In this document: in pieces, positions 36,043-47,010 of the stretch
Layout: each line of letters begins with the position of its first letter
Numbering within the stretch: the first letter of the stretch is position 1
Assembly: GCF_048569485.1 (NCBI RefSeq)
Contig: NW_027442223.1
Span: 1-64,000 of the forward strand
From: Anomaloglossus baeobatrachus
Lineage: Eukaryota; Chordata; Amphibia; Anura; Aromobatidae
Direction: 5' to 3'
Length of the DNA stretch: 64,000 bases
Notes under the pieces: model-generated
What the model saw: only the letters and a program-made list of their open reading frames with translations
Told to the model about the DNA's origin: nothing
Database searches by the model: none
Position numbers and translations under genes: made by a program

Positions 36043-37433
36043 CCTTCTTAACCCAGTTTCCAAAAGCAGAACTCAATTCACCTGATTCATATTAGCCCGA
36101 TTTAATGAATTGGAAGAAAGCATACGTCTTCATATGCACCTCAATTTGGCCCATTCACTTTTCACACTTCCTCCTTTTGTTTTTTATCTTTCACACTTTT
36201 GACTTTCTTTATTCATCCAAATAGCAAACTCATCACCACTCAACCTGACCAACTCGGCTATGTCCCCGTGCTGCAGTTCTCTGTCTTATCTAGATCATTT
36301 GCAATTGAATGGAATAGATCCCTTTTGGACAAAGTGGATTCACCTGCTGCTGCAGTGACCACAGGTGTGATAACATCTAGAATTGGCATCTGGTGCGATC
36401 TCTCCGCTTCCACTCCAAAGAAAGTTACCTGTTTATTCCTATCATGCATTGGTTTTTGGGGTTTTCTTTGAGTAATGATGATCTCTTTAGTAGTCTGTTG
36501 GCGCCCTCTCCTGGAGGAATAGTTTGCTTGCTCTTGGACATTCTAAAAGAGAGGTCATGATAGACATTGAGCTTCTGAGCTCAATTGGGGACAGTCATGG
36601 GTGATGAATGTTTGCAACCTACTGCGAAGCCTCATACCGCAATATAAGGAACGTCAAATACTAAGAAAGGGCGGCCTATGAAAGAATTACTACTTTCAAT
36701 AAGTACACTTAAACGGCTAATTGGGAATAGAAAAACTGTAAAAAGCCCTCTGAGAAAGCCCCCCTCTAACCTTTGATAGTAAGCTTTTCTGTAGTCTGCC
36801 TGTTGATGTATTTTCCGTTTGAACTGTGCACAACATGAAGAGACGGAACACTGGCGGCTTGTCACAATGCCCCCCGATGACATCACAATAGCGCTGCTGC
36901 CTAGAAAACAAGCTGCGCAGAAGAAGTTGTTCTTTGGGTGGGAGGGTGGGCTAGTGGAAGGAGGGGGCAATCTCTTTTTTTCCCGGGTGGTAGGGGGATG
37001 ACAGGAGAAGGGAAGCGGGTGGTGAGAAAGGTACAGAGGGCAGGGTTTGGGGGCTGGGAAGGAAAGGGAAAAGATTAGGGTTTGGGGATGATGAAAGGGC
37101 TTTCTACGGGTAAGGATGGCAAAGGGTGGCAGTGACGGAAAGTCAGGCAACCTGTCCTGTCCGTCTTTTTGTATCGTGAATTGGAAAGACTGCAAGGGGG
37201 AGGGGAGTTGCTTGCGCCCTAAAGGAGGAGTTATTCAGATTCATTGCAGTGGGCGGCGGCTGCAAAACGCACCATTCTTCTTGTTTTGGCTCTGCAAAGC
37301 AGCCTTTTCAAGGGTTGGCTTGGGTGACAAAATGTCTTGTGTAGGCGTGGGTTTGTCTCCCTCTCGCTCTCTCTCCCTAAGATGTGTCCGGCATAGGCCA
37401 GGGTGCCACTCGAGGCCCAAACCAATTCTGGTT

Positions 37434-37620
37434 ATCGCTTCTCGGCCTTTTGGCTAAGATCAAGTGTAGTATCTGTTCTTATCAGTTTAATATCTGATAC
37501 GTCCCCTATCTGGGGACCATATATTAAATGGATTTTTAGAACAGGGAGATGGAAAAAGAGCTTGCTCTGTCCACTCCACGCATTGACCTGGTATTGCAGT
37601 ACCTCCAGGAACGGTGCACC
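37434..37620 (+). ncRNA. RNU2: U2 snRNA gene, copy 23
   Basis: Matches copy 1 by eye; its downstream spacer is entered by the LTR retrotransposon at 38362. Confidence 0.97.
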
Positions 37621-38356
37621 CCTTCTTAACCCAGTTTCCAAAAGCAGAACTCAATTCACCTGATTCATATTAGCCCGATTTAATGAATTGGAAGAAAGCA
37701 TACGTCTTCATATGCACCTCAATTTGGCCCATTCACTTTTCACACTTCCTCCTTTTGTTTTTTATCTTTCACACTTTTGACTTTCTTTATTCATCCAAAT
37801 AGCAAACTCATCACCACTCAACCTGACCAACTCGGCTATGTCCCCGTGCTGCAGTTCTCTGTCTTATCTAGATCATTTGCAATTGAATGGAATAGATCCC
37901 TTTTGGACAAAGTGGATTCACCTGCTGCTGCAGTGACCACAGGTGTGATAACATCTAGAATTGGCATCTGGTGCGATCTCTCCGCTTCCACTCCAAAGAA
38001 AGTTACCTGTTTATTCCTATCATGCATTGGTTTTTGGGGTTTTCTTTGAGTAATGATGATCTCTTTAGTAGTCTGTTGGCGCCCTCTCCTGGAGGAATAG
38101 TTTGCTTGCTCTTGGACATTCTAAAAGAGAGGTCATGATAGACATTGAGCTTCTGAGCTCAATTGGGGACAGTCATGGGTGATGAATGTTTGCAACCTAC
38201 TGCGAAGCCTCATACCGCAATATAAGGAACGTCAAATACTAAGAAAGGGCGGCCTATGAAAGAATTACTACTTTCAATAAGTACACTTAAACGGCTAATT
38301 GGGAATAGAAAAACTGTAAAAAGCCCTCTGAGAAAGCCCCCCTCTAACCTTTGATA

Positions 38357-38361
38357 GTAAG
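38357..38361. repeat. Target-site duplication, left of the LTR element (GTAAG)
   Basis: GTAAG at 38357-38361 is repeated at 46169-46173. The empty site in other units has it once, in GATAGTAAGCTTTTC. Confidence 0.93.
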
Positions 38362-39643
38362 TGTCACAAACCACCGGGGGGTCACTCAGAAATCCCCCGC
38401 GCTGGCTACCAGTACGTCACAATCGGGGGGTAACAAGCAGGAGTCAACCCTCCTTTATACCTCCCGACCGACAGACAGAGCACGTGACGCGCTCTCTAGC
38501 GCCCCTCTTATAGTCAGGCCAATTATGGAATTGCCCGACAATAAGCAAGGAGGCCGCTATACTACTTATGCCGATTATTGAAGGGTCCCCGGTGAGAGTA
38601 AGGTATATATTCCCCCGACCTCCGCGGGCGGAATATATAATATCTTCCCGGATCTCACTGGCCTCCCCACAATAATCCTTGGCACAACTCGCTGCCACCA
38701 ACCGATTTACGGTAACTATTAGCCGAACACACAGACGTGGGATTCAAGATCGAGATAACAGAACAGCCCAAGATTAATTATATAATTTAATCGCCTAAAG
38801 CCACACTAGAAACTACAATATATACAATAGGGAATCTACAGAATATACATATGTCAGAGTACAGTTACAATCAAAGCATGGGTTACAAACAGGCATACAC
38901 AGTTCCAGCAGTTACCTTGTTGCGTCTGGCCACAGGGGGGCGCTGTAGACCAGGTTTCTAGGATTCTTCCTCACAGGTCTTTCCCAACCAGGCCCCCGAG
39001 CAGAAGAACGCTGGAAAATGGCCGAAGTAGGGTTATCAACCTGGGCAAATCCAGGTCTCCTCCTACCTTAGTGACCTCACAGGGAAGCACTGCCACTCCC
39101 CCTGCATGGATCAGAATTATCCAGAAAAGGGGATTTTGGCCATAACTTTGCCTGGGAGCGTCGTAGGCGGACGCCAATGCTCTCATTGTGACAGTTATGA
39201 ATTTAGCTGCAGAACGAGGGGACTCATGACCTGTCTACGAGTTCCCATATGGCTGATATCACGTTTGGTGTGTTTCCCAATGTCCTACTTCCATAAAAAG
39301 GGTGTGCCAGCATCGTCCACATGCGGAGACACCATTGTTATGGTTGCCATATTTATCGGAGATATGGCTTGCGAGATATGAACCATTTTTTACTGGAGTC
39401 GTTCTGTCTGGCTATTTCCATAGCCTTGCTAACTAGCTAGCAGCTCCTACTACAGGGTGACGGCAGGGAGTCATCCTGTATCCATTGTCCTAAAGCCACC
39501 TAATTTCCATATCACAGGACATGGCCATGGATTTGTTGCTAAACCAGTTGTGTGAAGGGAAGGGGGTAGTGACACCAGGAGAGGGCTTCCTGACATGACT
39601 TGAATGTCATGATTTATCGTCATATCTCCGGATTTACCTCACA
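38362..39643 (-). repeat. LTR (3' LTR of the element, reading the - strand)
   Basis: 1,282 bp, bounded by TGTGAG...GTGACA in element orientation. Same length as the other LTR with no difference noticed; landmarks lie at a constant offset of 6,525 bp. TATA-like AT-rich stretches occur around 38606-38640, but no promoter is assigned. Short open frames inside are not thought to be genes. Confidence 0.93.
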
Positions 39644-42600
39644 CCTCCCCCCTTTTGAGGGCGCTAGGGGGCAGCACACTCCGGTGTTCCCCCGTGCGCC
39701 CGTCCGCGACCTCTCCTTGTCGGGACAGCCCGTCTGCGTTACCGTGGTCACGGCCCCTTTTGTGGCGAATGGTGAAGTTGTATTGCTGGAGCGCAAGGCT
39801 CCATCGCAACAATCGCCCATTCGTCCCAGAGACGGTGTGCAACCAGCTGAGGGGATTGTGGTCCGTCTCCACGATGAAGTGGCGCCCGTATAGATAGGGT
39901 TGCAGACGCTGCAGGGCCCACACTATGGCCAGGCACTCCTTCTCCATTGTAGAATAGGCCACTTCCCTTGGTAACAGCTTCCTGCTCAGGTACAAGACTG
40001 GGTGCTCTTGGCTCGCAGAGTCCACCTGGCTGAGCACCGCACCGAGGCCGAAGTCACTGGCGTCGGTCTGTACTACAAACGGCCGCGTGAAGTCGGCTGC
40101 CTGTAGCACGGGCGGGCTGGACAGGGCGTCCTTTAGGGCCCGGAAGGCTGTCTCGCAGTCCACTGTCCAATCGACTGCAGAGGGCAGCTTCTTCTTGGTG
40201 AGGTCCGTCAAGGGCTTTGCCAGGCTACTATAGCATGGAACAAACCTCCTATAGTACCCAGCGGTCCCCAAGAAGGACATCACCTGCTTCTTGGTCCTGG
40301 GGGTGGGCCAGGATGCGATGGCCTCCACTTTCTCAGGCTCGGGCTTCAGCGTTCCCCCACCTACCCGGTGACCGAGGTACTGGACCTCGCTCATGGCCAG
40401 CTGACACTTTCCCGGCTTGATGGTCAAACCTGCCCGGTGGATCCGCCTGAGCACCTGTGCTAGATGCTCTAGGTGGTCCTCCCAGGTGGGACTGAAGACG
40501 GCAATGTCATCCAGGTACGCGGCCGCGTACCCTTCAAGTCCCTTGAGCAGGGTGTTGACCATCCGCTGGAAAGTGGCAGGGGCATTCCTCATCCCGAATG
40601 GCATCACCGTGGACTCGTACAGTCCAAATGGGGTAATAAAGGCAGAGCGTTCCCTGGCCTTGCGAGTCAGGGGGATCTGCCAATATCCCCGGCTCAGGTC
40701 CATGATGGTCAGGTACTGAGCCCCGGCCAACTGATCGAGCAGGTCATCGATGCGTGGCATTGGGTACGCATCGGCGACCGTGACAGCATTGAGCCCCCTG
40801 TAGTCCACGCAGAACCGAGTGGTTCGGTCCTTCTTAGGGACGAGGACTACAGGCGAGGCCCAAGCGCTGTTGGATGCCTGGATCACCCCCAGCTTCAGCA
40901 TCTCGTCAATCTCCTGGCGCATGTGTTGCTGCACTTCCAGGGAGACCCGATATGCTGAACGCCGGATCGGGGGATGATCCCCAGTGTCCACGTGATGGAC
41001 AGCCAAGTCAGTCCTTCCGGGCTGGTTGGTAAACAACCCCCGGAAGGGGTGTAGGGTGGCCCACAGCTGGGACCGTTGGTCCTCCAAGAGCTGGTGGCCA
41101 ACCTCCACATCCTCAAGGGATCCGCCTGCCCTAACCTGGGCTAGCATATCCAAGAGGGTTTCCGCTTCTCCCTCCTCGGGCAGGTTGCACACGGGGAGCG
41201 CACATGCCTCCCGCTCATGATGTGCCTTCATCATGTTCACATGGAAGGGCTTCCGCCTTCCACGGGCAGGGTCCAGGGTGACCAGGTACGTTACAGGGTT
41301 GAGCTGCTGGTACACGAGGTATGGGCCTTCCCAGGCTGCCTGAAGCTTGTCCTGTGGTACGGGGACCAGTACCCACACCTTTTGACCCACTTGGTAGGTC
41401 CTCTCACAAGCGTTCTGGTCGTACCAACGCTTCTGATCGGCCTGGGCTTGAGCCATATTGTCGTGTACCAGTTGCGTCAAGGCCTGCATTTTGTCCCGGA
41501 AGCGCATGACATACTCGATAACCGACACTCCAGGGGTGGCCAAATCCCCTTCCCAAGCCTCTTTCACCAGAGCCAGGGGGCCCCGCACACGTCGCCCGTA
41601 CAGGAGCTCAAACGGTGAGAATCCTGTTGAGGCCTGTGGAACCTCCCGGTAAGCAAATAACAGGTGTGGGAGATACCGCTCCCAGTCACGCCCATGGGAG
41701 TCGACCAACATCTTAAGCATCTGCTTCAAGGTGCCATTGAACCGCTCGCACAGGCCATTAGTCTGTGGATGGTACGGGCTGGCCACCAGATGTCGCACCT
41801 GGACTTGCTTACAGAGGGTCTCCATCAGCTGGGACATGAATTGGGTCCCCCGGTCAGTGAGCATTTCCTGGGGAAAACCCACTCGGGAGAAAATCTCCAG
41901 CAATGCGGTGGCCACCTTGTCAGCCCGAATGGACGACAAGGCCACTGCTTCTGGGTACCGGGTGGCATAGTCCACTACCGTCAGTATGAAGCGTTTCCCG
42001 GAGCTGCTGGGGATGGCCAGCGGGCCGACCAGATCCACAGCCACCCTCCTGAAAGGCTCATCGATGATTGGCAGAGATACTAGTGGGGCTTTGGGGTGTG
42101 GCCCCGCCTTCCCCACTCTCTGACAGGTTTCACACGAACGGCAGTAGGCAGCCACATCGGCCCCCATTTTTGGCCAGTAGAAATGCTGGTTTAACCTGGC
42201 CTTGGTCTTAGCGATCCCTAGGTGTCCGGCCATCGGAATCTCATGTGCGATCCGCAACAACTCCGTCCGGAACGGATAGGGTACCACCAACTGTCGGTCC
42301 CTGGGCCACGCCTCCGGTGAACCCTGCTGGACCGTGGCCCGGTACAGCCGTCCTTGGTCCCAGACCACTCGCTCCGGGTCCGAGTCCGAGGGAGGCTGTG
42401 CCGCCTGCTCCTTTAGAGCTTTCAGGCTGTCGTCAGCTTCTAACGCTGCCTGAAACCCCTGACCAGATGTGGCCAGAATCGACGAGACTGTCACATCTTC
42501 GGTCAGTACCCCGGGACCTGTGTCCTGGCCTCCACCTGACTCGGCTGCCACTTGGTCAGAAGGGGAAGAGCTATCGGACCTCCGGGAGGCCCCTTGGCTT

Positions 42601-44684
42601 CCAGCACTCCCACTGCGGGTGACAGCGGCCACAGCCGCTGCGACCGTGGGTCGTGCCTGCTCCTCCTCCGTTCCTGACCAAGTCGCCGGTTCAGGCAGAC
42701 CTACCTGGCTTCCTGACACCCCGGTTGTGGGGGAACCCTGCACCGAGATCTTACCTGGGAGCACTTCCGCTCCTGGACCGGCCCCAATCTCACCTGCCTG
42801 TTCCCCTCCTGCAGCAACAGAACCCCGGTGTGAAATCTCTGGGGACCCCACATTTGCTGTGGTAGCCCCCACCCCACACACTGGTCCTCCCCCTGCAGCA
42901 CCCTGCTCTCTGCTTATCCCTGCAGAGGGCAACAGATCCCAGCTCACAGGCTGGTTACTTGTAGAGGCATTGTCACACCTTTCTCTGACCCCCTCCCCTG
43001 TCACAGCTGCAGCTGTGTGTGTGTCTATGGTGTCTGTGCAAGCAGAAATATCAGAGTTCACTCCCTCCTCCCTTACATCATTCATAGATAACACATTAAC
43101 ATTGTTAGGAGTCATGTCAGTACGGGCTGAAGGTTCAGCCCTTGGTTGGGGCCCAAACTGGGAGGTTATCTGCCCCAAATCTGTCCCAAGTAGCACGTTT
43201 GCAGGGATCCGATCAGTTACCCCCACCTCCCTCACCCCCCGCCCTGCGCCCCAGTCCACATAAATGTCAGCAACAGGCAGCGCCGGGTCAATGCCTCCAA
43301 TCCCGGAGACAGCGAGGGTTTTTCCAGGGATCAAGTCTTGGGGGGACACCATCTCAGGCCGCACCAGAGTCACTTCCGAGGCGCTGTCTCGCAGTCCTAT
43401 GGTCACAGACTGGCCGACGGTGACAGGTTGGAAGCTGTCCAGGGACCTACCACCACCCCCACCCACACAATACACCTTGGGCGGCCCTTGGGACGGGGAC
43501 GGAGCCGGGGCCTTGGGACGCTGAGGGCACATGGCCTTGAAGTGTCCAGGTAGGTTGCACTGGTGGCACCGTCTTGGTTCTGCCACGGGCCTGGAGAGGG
43601 GAGTTGAGGGGGACACCCCCTGCAGTCTAGGGGCAGGTGGGGCAGTCGCAGAGTTCATCTTACCCCCTCTCCAGGTGCTGCTGGTGGCTGCTCTCCTGGC
43701 TTCAGGAGCCCGGTTGTTGGTGTAGTCATCGGCAAGGGCAGCTGTAGCCGTGGACCCCTTTGGCTTCTGGTCTCGGATGAACTGGCGGAGATCCTCAGGG
43801 CAGTTCCACAAGAGTTGCTCCGTGATGAACAAGTCCAGGATCTCCGGTCCGGTGGAAAGCTGCAGGCCTTGGGTCCAGTGGTCGGCAGCTCGGGCAAGTG
43901 CCCGCCTGTGGTCAGCCCAGGAGTCCTTTGGTCCCTTCTGTAGGCTCCGGAACTTCTTGCGGTAGGACTCCGGGGTGAGGTTGTACTGTTGGATCAGGGC
44001 CCGCTTGATGGTGTCGTAGCCCTGATCTGCCTCAGCAGGCAAGTCCCCAAGGATATCCAGGGCCTTACCCCTTAAACGGGGGGTCAGGTATTTGGCCCAC
44101 TGGTCCTTGTTCAGATGATGCTGCAAGCAAGTCCGTTCAAAAGCAGTCAAGAAAGAGTCCAAGTCTCCATCCTTCTCCAGCACTGGGAAGTCCTCAACAC
44201 GGACCTTTGGAAGTTTGGTGTCTTGAAGGTCACGTGTGGCTGATGAGGGCCGGAGCTGAGCTAGCTGCAGCTGGTAGTCACGCTCTGCCTGGCGCTCTTC
44301 ACGCGCTGCCTGCCGCTCTGCCCTGCGCTCTGCCATGAGTATCTCGTAGGTATCCCGGTCTCCAGCCTGGAGAAGGGCCATAGCCATTTGAAGAAGGCTA
44401 TCCGAGCCTCCCAGGCTCGGTGGAATGGCACGTGGTGATCTGCGGCCCGCTGCGGAGCCTGGTGCTTCACTGTCCATTGCAGAGCGGAGGGCTGGCATCT
44501 GGCTCGTTGAGGAACCTTGGGCGAGCTCCTCCTCATCTTGTCCAGCAGTCCCAGGTTGTGCGATGTCCTCTGCAGAGCTGTTCTCTGGCGTCGGGCTCCT
44601 GGAGGGCTCGTGGACAACCTCCTCATCGTCTCTGGCCTGAGCATCGGCCATTCCTTTGGCTTTGCTCCTGGTGCTATCAGCCAT
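39639..44684 (-). CDS. Gag-Pol polyprotein of the Gmr1-like element (1,681 aa)
   Basis: One uninterrupted frame encodes structural and enzymatic parts. In order: Gag with an Arg/Glu-rich helical stretch near residues 110-140; a CCHC zinc knuckle CHQCNLPGHFKAMC near 371; an aspartic protease region near 430; after a long low-complexity linker, an integrase with an HHCC zinc-binding segment (about 817-856), a DDE core (LTDRGTQF near 943) and a GPY/F-type end module; then reverse transcriptase (VDYRGLNAV; YLDDIAVF at about 1390) and RNase H (QTDASDFG near 1540). The stop codon overlaps the first bases of the 3' LTR. Gag and Pol share one frame, so no frameshift is needed. The Met start gives MADSTRSK, about 180 bp after the primer site. 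Confidence 0.92.
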   Translation of the reverse strand: MADSTRSKAKGMADAQARDDEEVVHEPSRSPTPENSSAEDIAQPGTAGQDEEELAQGSSTSQMPALRSAMDSEAPGSAAGRRSPRAIPPSLGGSDSLLQMAMALLQAGDRDTYEILMAERRAERQAAREERQAERDYQLQLAQLRPSSATRDLQDTKLPKVRVEDFPVLEKDGDLDSFLTAFERTCLQHHLNKDQWAKYLTPRLRGKALDILGDLPAEADQGYDTIKRALIQQYNLTPESYRKKFRSLQKGPKDSWADHRRALARAADHWTQGLQLSTGPEILDLFITEQLLWNCPEDLRQFIRDQKPKGSTATAALADDYTNNRAPEARRAATSSTWRGGKMNSATAPPAPRLQGVSPSTPLSRPVAEPRRCHQCNLPGHFKAMCPQRPKAPAPSPSQGPPKVYCVGGGGGRSLDSFQPVTVGQSVTIGLRDSASEVTLVRPEMVSPQDLIPGKTLAVSGIGGIDPALPVADIYVDWGAGRGVREVGVTDRIPANVLLGTDLGQITSQFGPQPRAEPSARTDMTPNNVNVLSMNDVREEGVNSDISACTDTIDTHTAAAVTGEGVRERCDNASTSNQPVSWDLLPSAGISREQGAAGGGPVCGVGATTANVGSPEISHRGSVAAGGEQAGEIGAGPGAEVLPGKISVQGSPTTGVSGSQVGLPEPATWSGTEEEQARPTVAAAVAAVTRSGSAGSQGASRRSDSSSPSDQVAAESGGGQDTGPGVLTEDVTVSSILATSGQGFQAALEADDSLKALKEQAAQPPSDSDPERVVWDQGRLYRATVQQGSPEAWPRDRQLVVPYPFRTELLRIAHEIPMAGHLGIAKTKARLNQHFYWPKMGADVAAYCRSCETCQRVGKAGPHPKAPLVSLPIIDEPFRRVAVDLVGPLAIPSSSGKRFILTVVDYATRYPEAVALSSIRADKVATALLEIFSRVGFPQEMLTDRGTQFMSQLMETLCKQVQVRHLVASPYHPQTNGLCERFNGTLKQMLKMLVDSHGRDWERYLPHLLFAYREVPQASTGFSPFELLYGRRVRGPLALVKEAWEGDLATPGVSVIEYVMRFRDKMQALTQLVHDNMAQAQADQKRWYDQNACERTYQVGQKVWVLVPVPQDKLQAAWEGPYLVYQQLNPVTYLVTLDPARGRRKPFHVNMMKAHHEREACALPVCNLPEEGEAETLLDMLAQVRAGGSLEDVEVGHQLLEDQRSQLWATLHPFRGLFTNQPGRTDLAVHHVDTGDHPPIRRSAYRVSLEVQQHMRQEIDEMLKLGVIQASNSAWASPVVLVPKKDRTTRFCVDYRGLNAVTVADAYPMPRIDDLLDQLAGAQYLTIMDLSRGYWQIPLTRKARERSAFITPFGLYESTVMPFGMRNAPATFQRMVNTLLKGLEGYAAAYLDDIAVFSPTWEDHLEHLAQVLRRIHRAGLTIKPGKCQLAMSEVQYLGHRVGGGTLKPEPEKVEAIASWPTPRTKKQVMSFLGTAGYYRRFVPCYSSLAKPLTDLTKKKLPSAVDWTVDCETAFRALKDALSSPPVLQAADFTRPFVVQTDASDFGLGAVLSQVDSASQEHPVLYLSRKLLPREVAYSTMEKECLAIVWALQRLQPYLYGRHFIVETDHNPLSWLHTVSGTNGRLLRWSLALQQYNFTIRHKRGRDHGNADGLSRQGEVADGRTGEHRSVLPPSALKRGEV
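39644..39656 (-). other. Polypurine tract of the LTR element
   Basis: Reads AAAAGGGGGGAGG on the - strand directly before the 3' LTR, the expected site for plus-strand priming. Confidence 0.85.
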
Positions 44685-44864
44685 TGTTGCAGACTTTGGT
44701 CACTGACACAGAACTGACACCTGATGCCTCCACACACCTTACAGTATCTGCACTCTGACACTCTAGTGTTGAGCTAGTCTGAAGACCCCAGCAGCCACAG
44801 CTGCTGCAGGCAGTCTTTAGTGTCTGGGAGTATGGGTCTCACACTCACACACACTATTATCTCG

Positions 44865-44883
44865 ATCCCACCGCTTGCCACCA
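44865..44883 (-). other. Primer-binding site, tRNA-Leu-like
   Basis: The + strand reads ATCCCACCGCTTGCCACCA, which, apart from one extra T, equals the 3' end of a vertebrate tRNA-Leu (ATCCCACCGCTGCCA plus CCA) as I recall it. It lies three bases inside the 5' LTR, the usual position. Confidence 0.7.
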
Positions 44884-44886
44884 ATA

Positions 44887-46168
44887 TGTCACAAACCACC
44901 GGGGGGTCACTCAGAAATCCCCCGCGCTGGCTACCAGTACGTCACAATCGGGGGGTAACAAGCAGGAGTCAACCCTCCTTTATACCTCCCGACCGACAGA
45001 CAGAGCACGTGACGCGCTCTCTAGCGCCCCTCTTATAGTCAGGCCAATTATGGAATTGCCCGACAATAAGCAAGGAGGCCGCTATACTACTTATGCCGAT
45101 TATTGAAGGGTCCCCGGTGAGAGTAAGGTATATATTCCCCCGACCTCCGCGGGCGGAATATATAATATCTTCCCGGATCTCACTGGCCTCCCCACAATAA
45201 TCCTTGGCACAACTCGCTGCCACCAACCGATTTACGGTAACTATTAGCCGAACACACAGACGTGGGATTCAAGATCGAGATAACAGAACAGCCCAAGATT
45301 AATTATATAATTTAATCGCCTAAAGCCACACTAGAAACTACAATATATACAATAGGGAATCTACAGAATATACATATGTCAGAGTACAGTTACAATCAAA
45401 GCATGGGTTACAAACAGGCATACACAGTTCCAGCAGTTACCTTGTTGCGTCTGGCCACAGGGGGGCGCTGTAGACCAGGTTTCTAGGATTCTTCCTCACA
45501 GGTCTTTCCCAACCAGGCCCCCGAGCAGAAGAACGCTGGAAAATGGCCGAAGTAGGGTTATCAACCTGGGCAAATCCAGGTCTCCTCCTACCTTAGTGAC
45601 CTCACAGGGAAGCACTGCCACTCCCCCTGCATGGATCAGAATTATCCAGAAAAGGGGATTTTGGCCATAACTTTGCCTGGGAGCGTCGTAGGCGGACGCC
45701 AATGCTCTCATTGTGACAGTTATGAATTTAGCTGCAGAACGAGGGGACTCATGACCTGTCTACGAGTTCCCATATGGCTGATATCACGTTTGGTGTGTTT
45801 CCCAATGTCCTACTTCCATAAAAAGGGTGTGCCAGCATCGTCCACATGCGGAGACACCATTGTTATGGTTGCCATATTTATCGGAGATATGGCTTGCGAG
45901 ATATGAACCATTTTTTACTGGAGTCGTTCTGTCTGGCTATTTCCATAGCCTTGCTAACTAGCTAGCAGCTCCTACTACAGGGTGACGGCAGGGAGTCATC
46001 CTGTATCCATTGTCCTAAAGCCACCTAATTTCCATATCACAGGACATGGCCATGGATTTGTTGCTAAACCAGTTGTGTGAAGGGAAGGGGGTAGTGACAC
46101 CAGGAGAGGGCTTCCTGACATGACTTGAATGTCATGATTTATCGTCATATCTCCGGATTTACCTCACA
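44887..46168 (-). repeat. LTR (5' LTR of the element, reading the - strand)
   Basis: The 1,282-bp partner of 38362-39643. It would drive - strand transcription, away from the U2 gene at 46824 and against the direction of the U2 array. Confidence 0.93.
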
Positions 46169-46173
46169 GTAAG
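46169..46173. repeat. Target-site duplication, right of the LTR element (GTAAG)
   Basis: Second copy of the 5-bp duplication; the spacer then continues CTTTTCTGTAG as in other units. Confidence 0.93.
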
Positions 46174-46823
46174 CTTTTCTGTAGTCTGCCTGTTGATGTA
46201 TTTTCCGTTTGAACTGTGCACAACATGAAGAGACGGAACACTGGCGGCTTGTCACAATGCCCCCCGATGACATCACAATAGCGCTGCTGCCTAGAAAACA
46301 AGCTGCGCAGAAGAAGTTGTTCTTTGGGTGGGAGGGTGGGCTAGTGGAAGGAGGGGGCAATCTCTTTTTTTCCCGGGTGGTAGGGGGATGACAGGAGAAG
46401 GGAAGCGGGTGGTGAGAAAGGTACAGAGGGCAGGGTTTGGGGGCTGGGAAGGAAAGGGAAAAGATTAGGGTTTGGGGATGATGAAAGGGCTTTCTACGGG
46501 TAAGGATGGCAAAGGGTGGCAGTGACGGAAAGTCAGGCAACCTGTCCTGTCCGTCTTTTTGTATCGTGAATTGGAAAGACTGCAAGGGGGAGGGGAGTTG
46601 CTTGCGCCCTAAAGGAGGAGTTATTCAGATTCATTGCAGTGGGCGGCGGCTGCAAAACGCACCATTCTTCTTGTTTTGGCTCTGCAAAGCAGCCTTTTCA
46701 AGGGTTGGCTTGGGTGACAAAATGTCTTGTGTAGGCGTGGGTTTGTCTCCCTCTCGCTCTCTCTCCCTAAGATGTGTCCGGCATAGGCCAGGGTGCCACT
46801 CGAGGCCCAAACCAATTCTGGTT

Positions 46824-47010
46824 ATCGCTTCTCGGCCTTTTGGCTAAGATCAAGTGTAGTATCTGTTCTTATCAGTTTAATATCTGATACGTCCCCTATC
46901 TGGGGACCATATATTAAATGGATTTTTAGAACAGGGAGATGGAAAAAGAGCTTGCTCTGTCCACTCCACGCATTGACCTGGTATTGCAGTACCTCCAGGA
47001 ACGGTGCACC
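46824..47010 (+). ncRNA. RNU2: U2 snRNA gene, copy 24
   Basis: First gene after the LTR element. About 650 bp of normal upstream sequence remains, including both G-quadruplex motifs, the distal region and the PSE. Confidence 0.97.

Larger units (their letters stand above)
38362..46168 (-). mobile_element. Gmr1-like Ty3/gypsy LTR retrotransposon, looks whole
   Basis: A 7,807-bp element on the - strand with two 1,282-bp LTRs, a tRNA primer site, one long gag-pol frame and a polypurine tract. A 5-bp duplication GTAAG (38357-38361 and 46169-46173) flanks it. The pol order is protease, integrase, reverse transcriptase, RNase H: integrase comes before reverse transcriptase, as in Ty1/copia, while the proteins are Ty3/gypsy-like. 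That order defines the Gmr1-like group known from deuterostomes. The LTRs look identical by eye and have the same length, so the insertion is very young. It lies in the spacer about 650 bp upstream of the U2 gene at 46824 and leaves that gene's promoter intact. Confidence 0.93.

Noticed and set aside
38444-39381. Short frames (71-91 aa) inside the LTRs.
   Set aside because: No recognisable product; LTRs are regulatory, and the frames are short and unremarkable.
40217-43553. Many + strand frames opposite the LTR element's gag-pol, up to 264 aa.
   Set aside because: Antisense shadows of a GC-rich coding frame with no recognisable domains.
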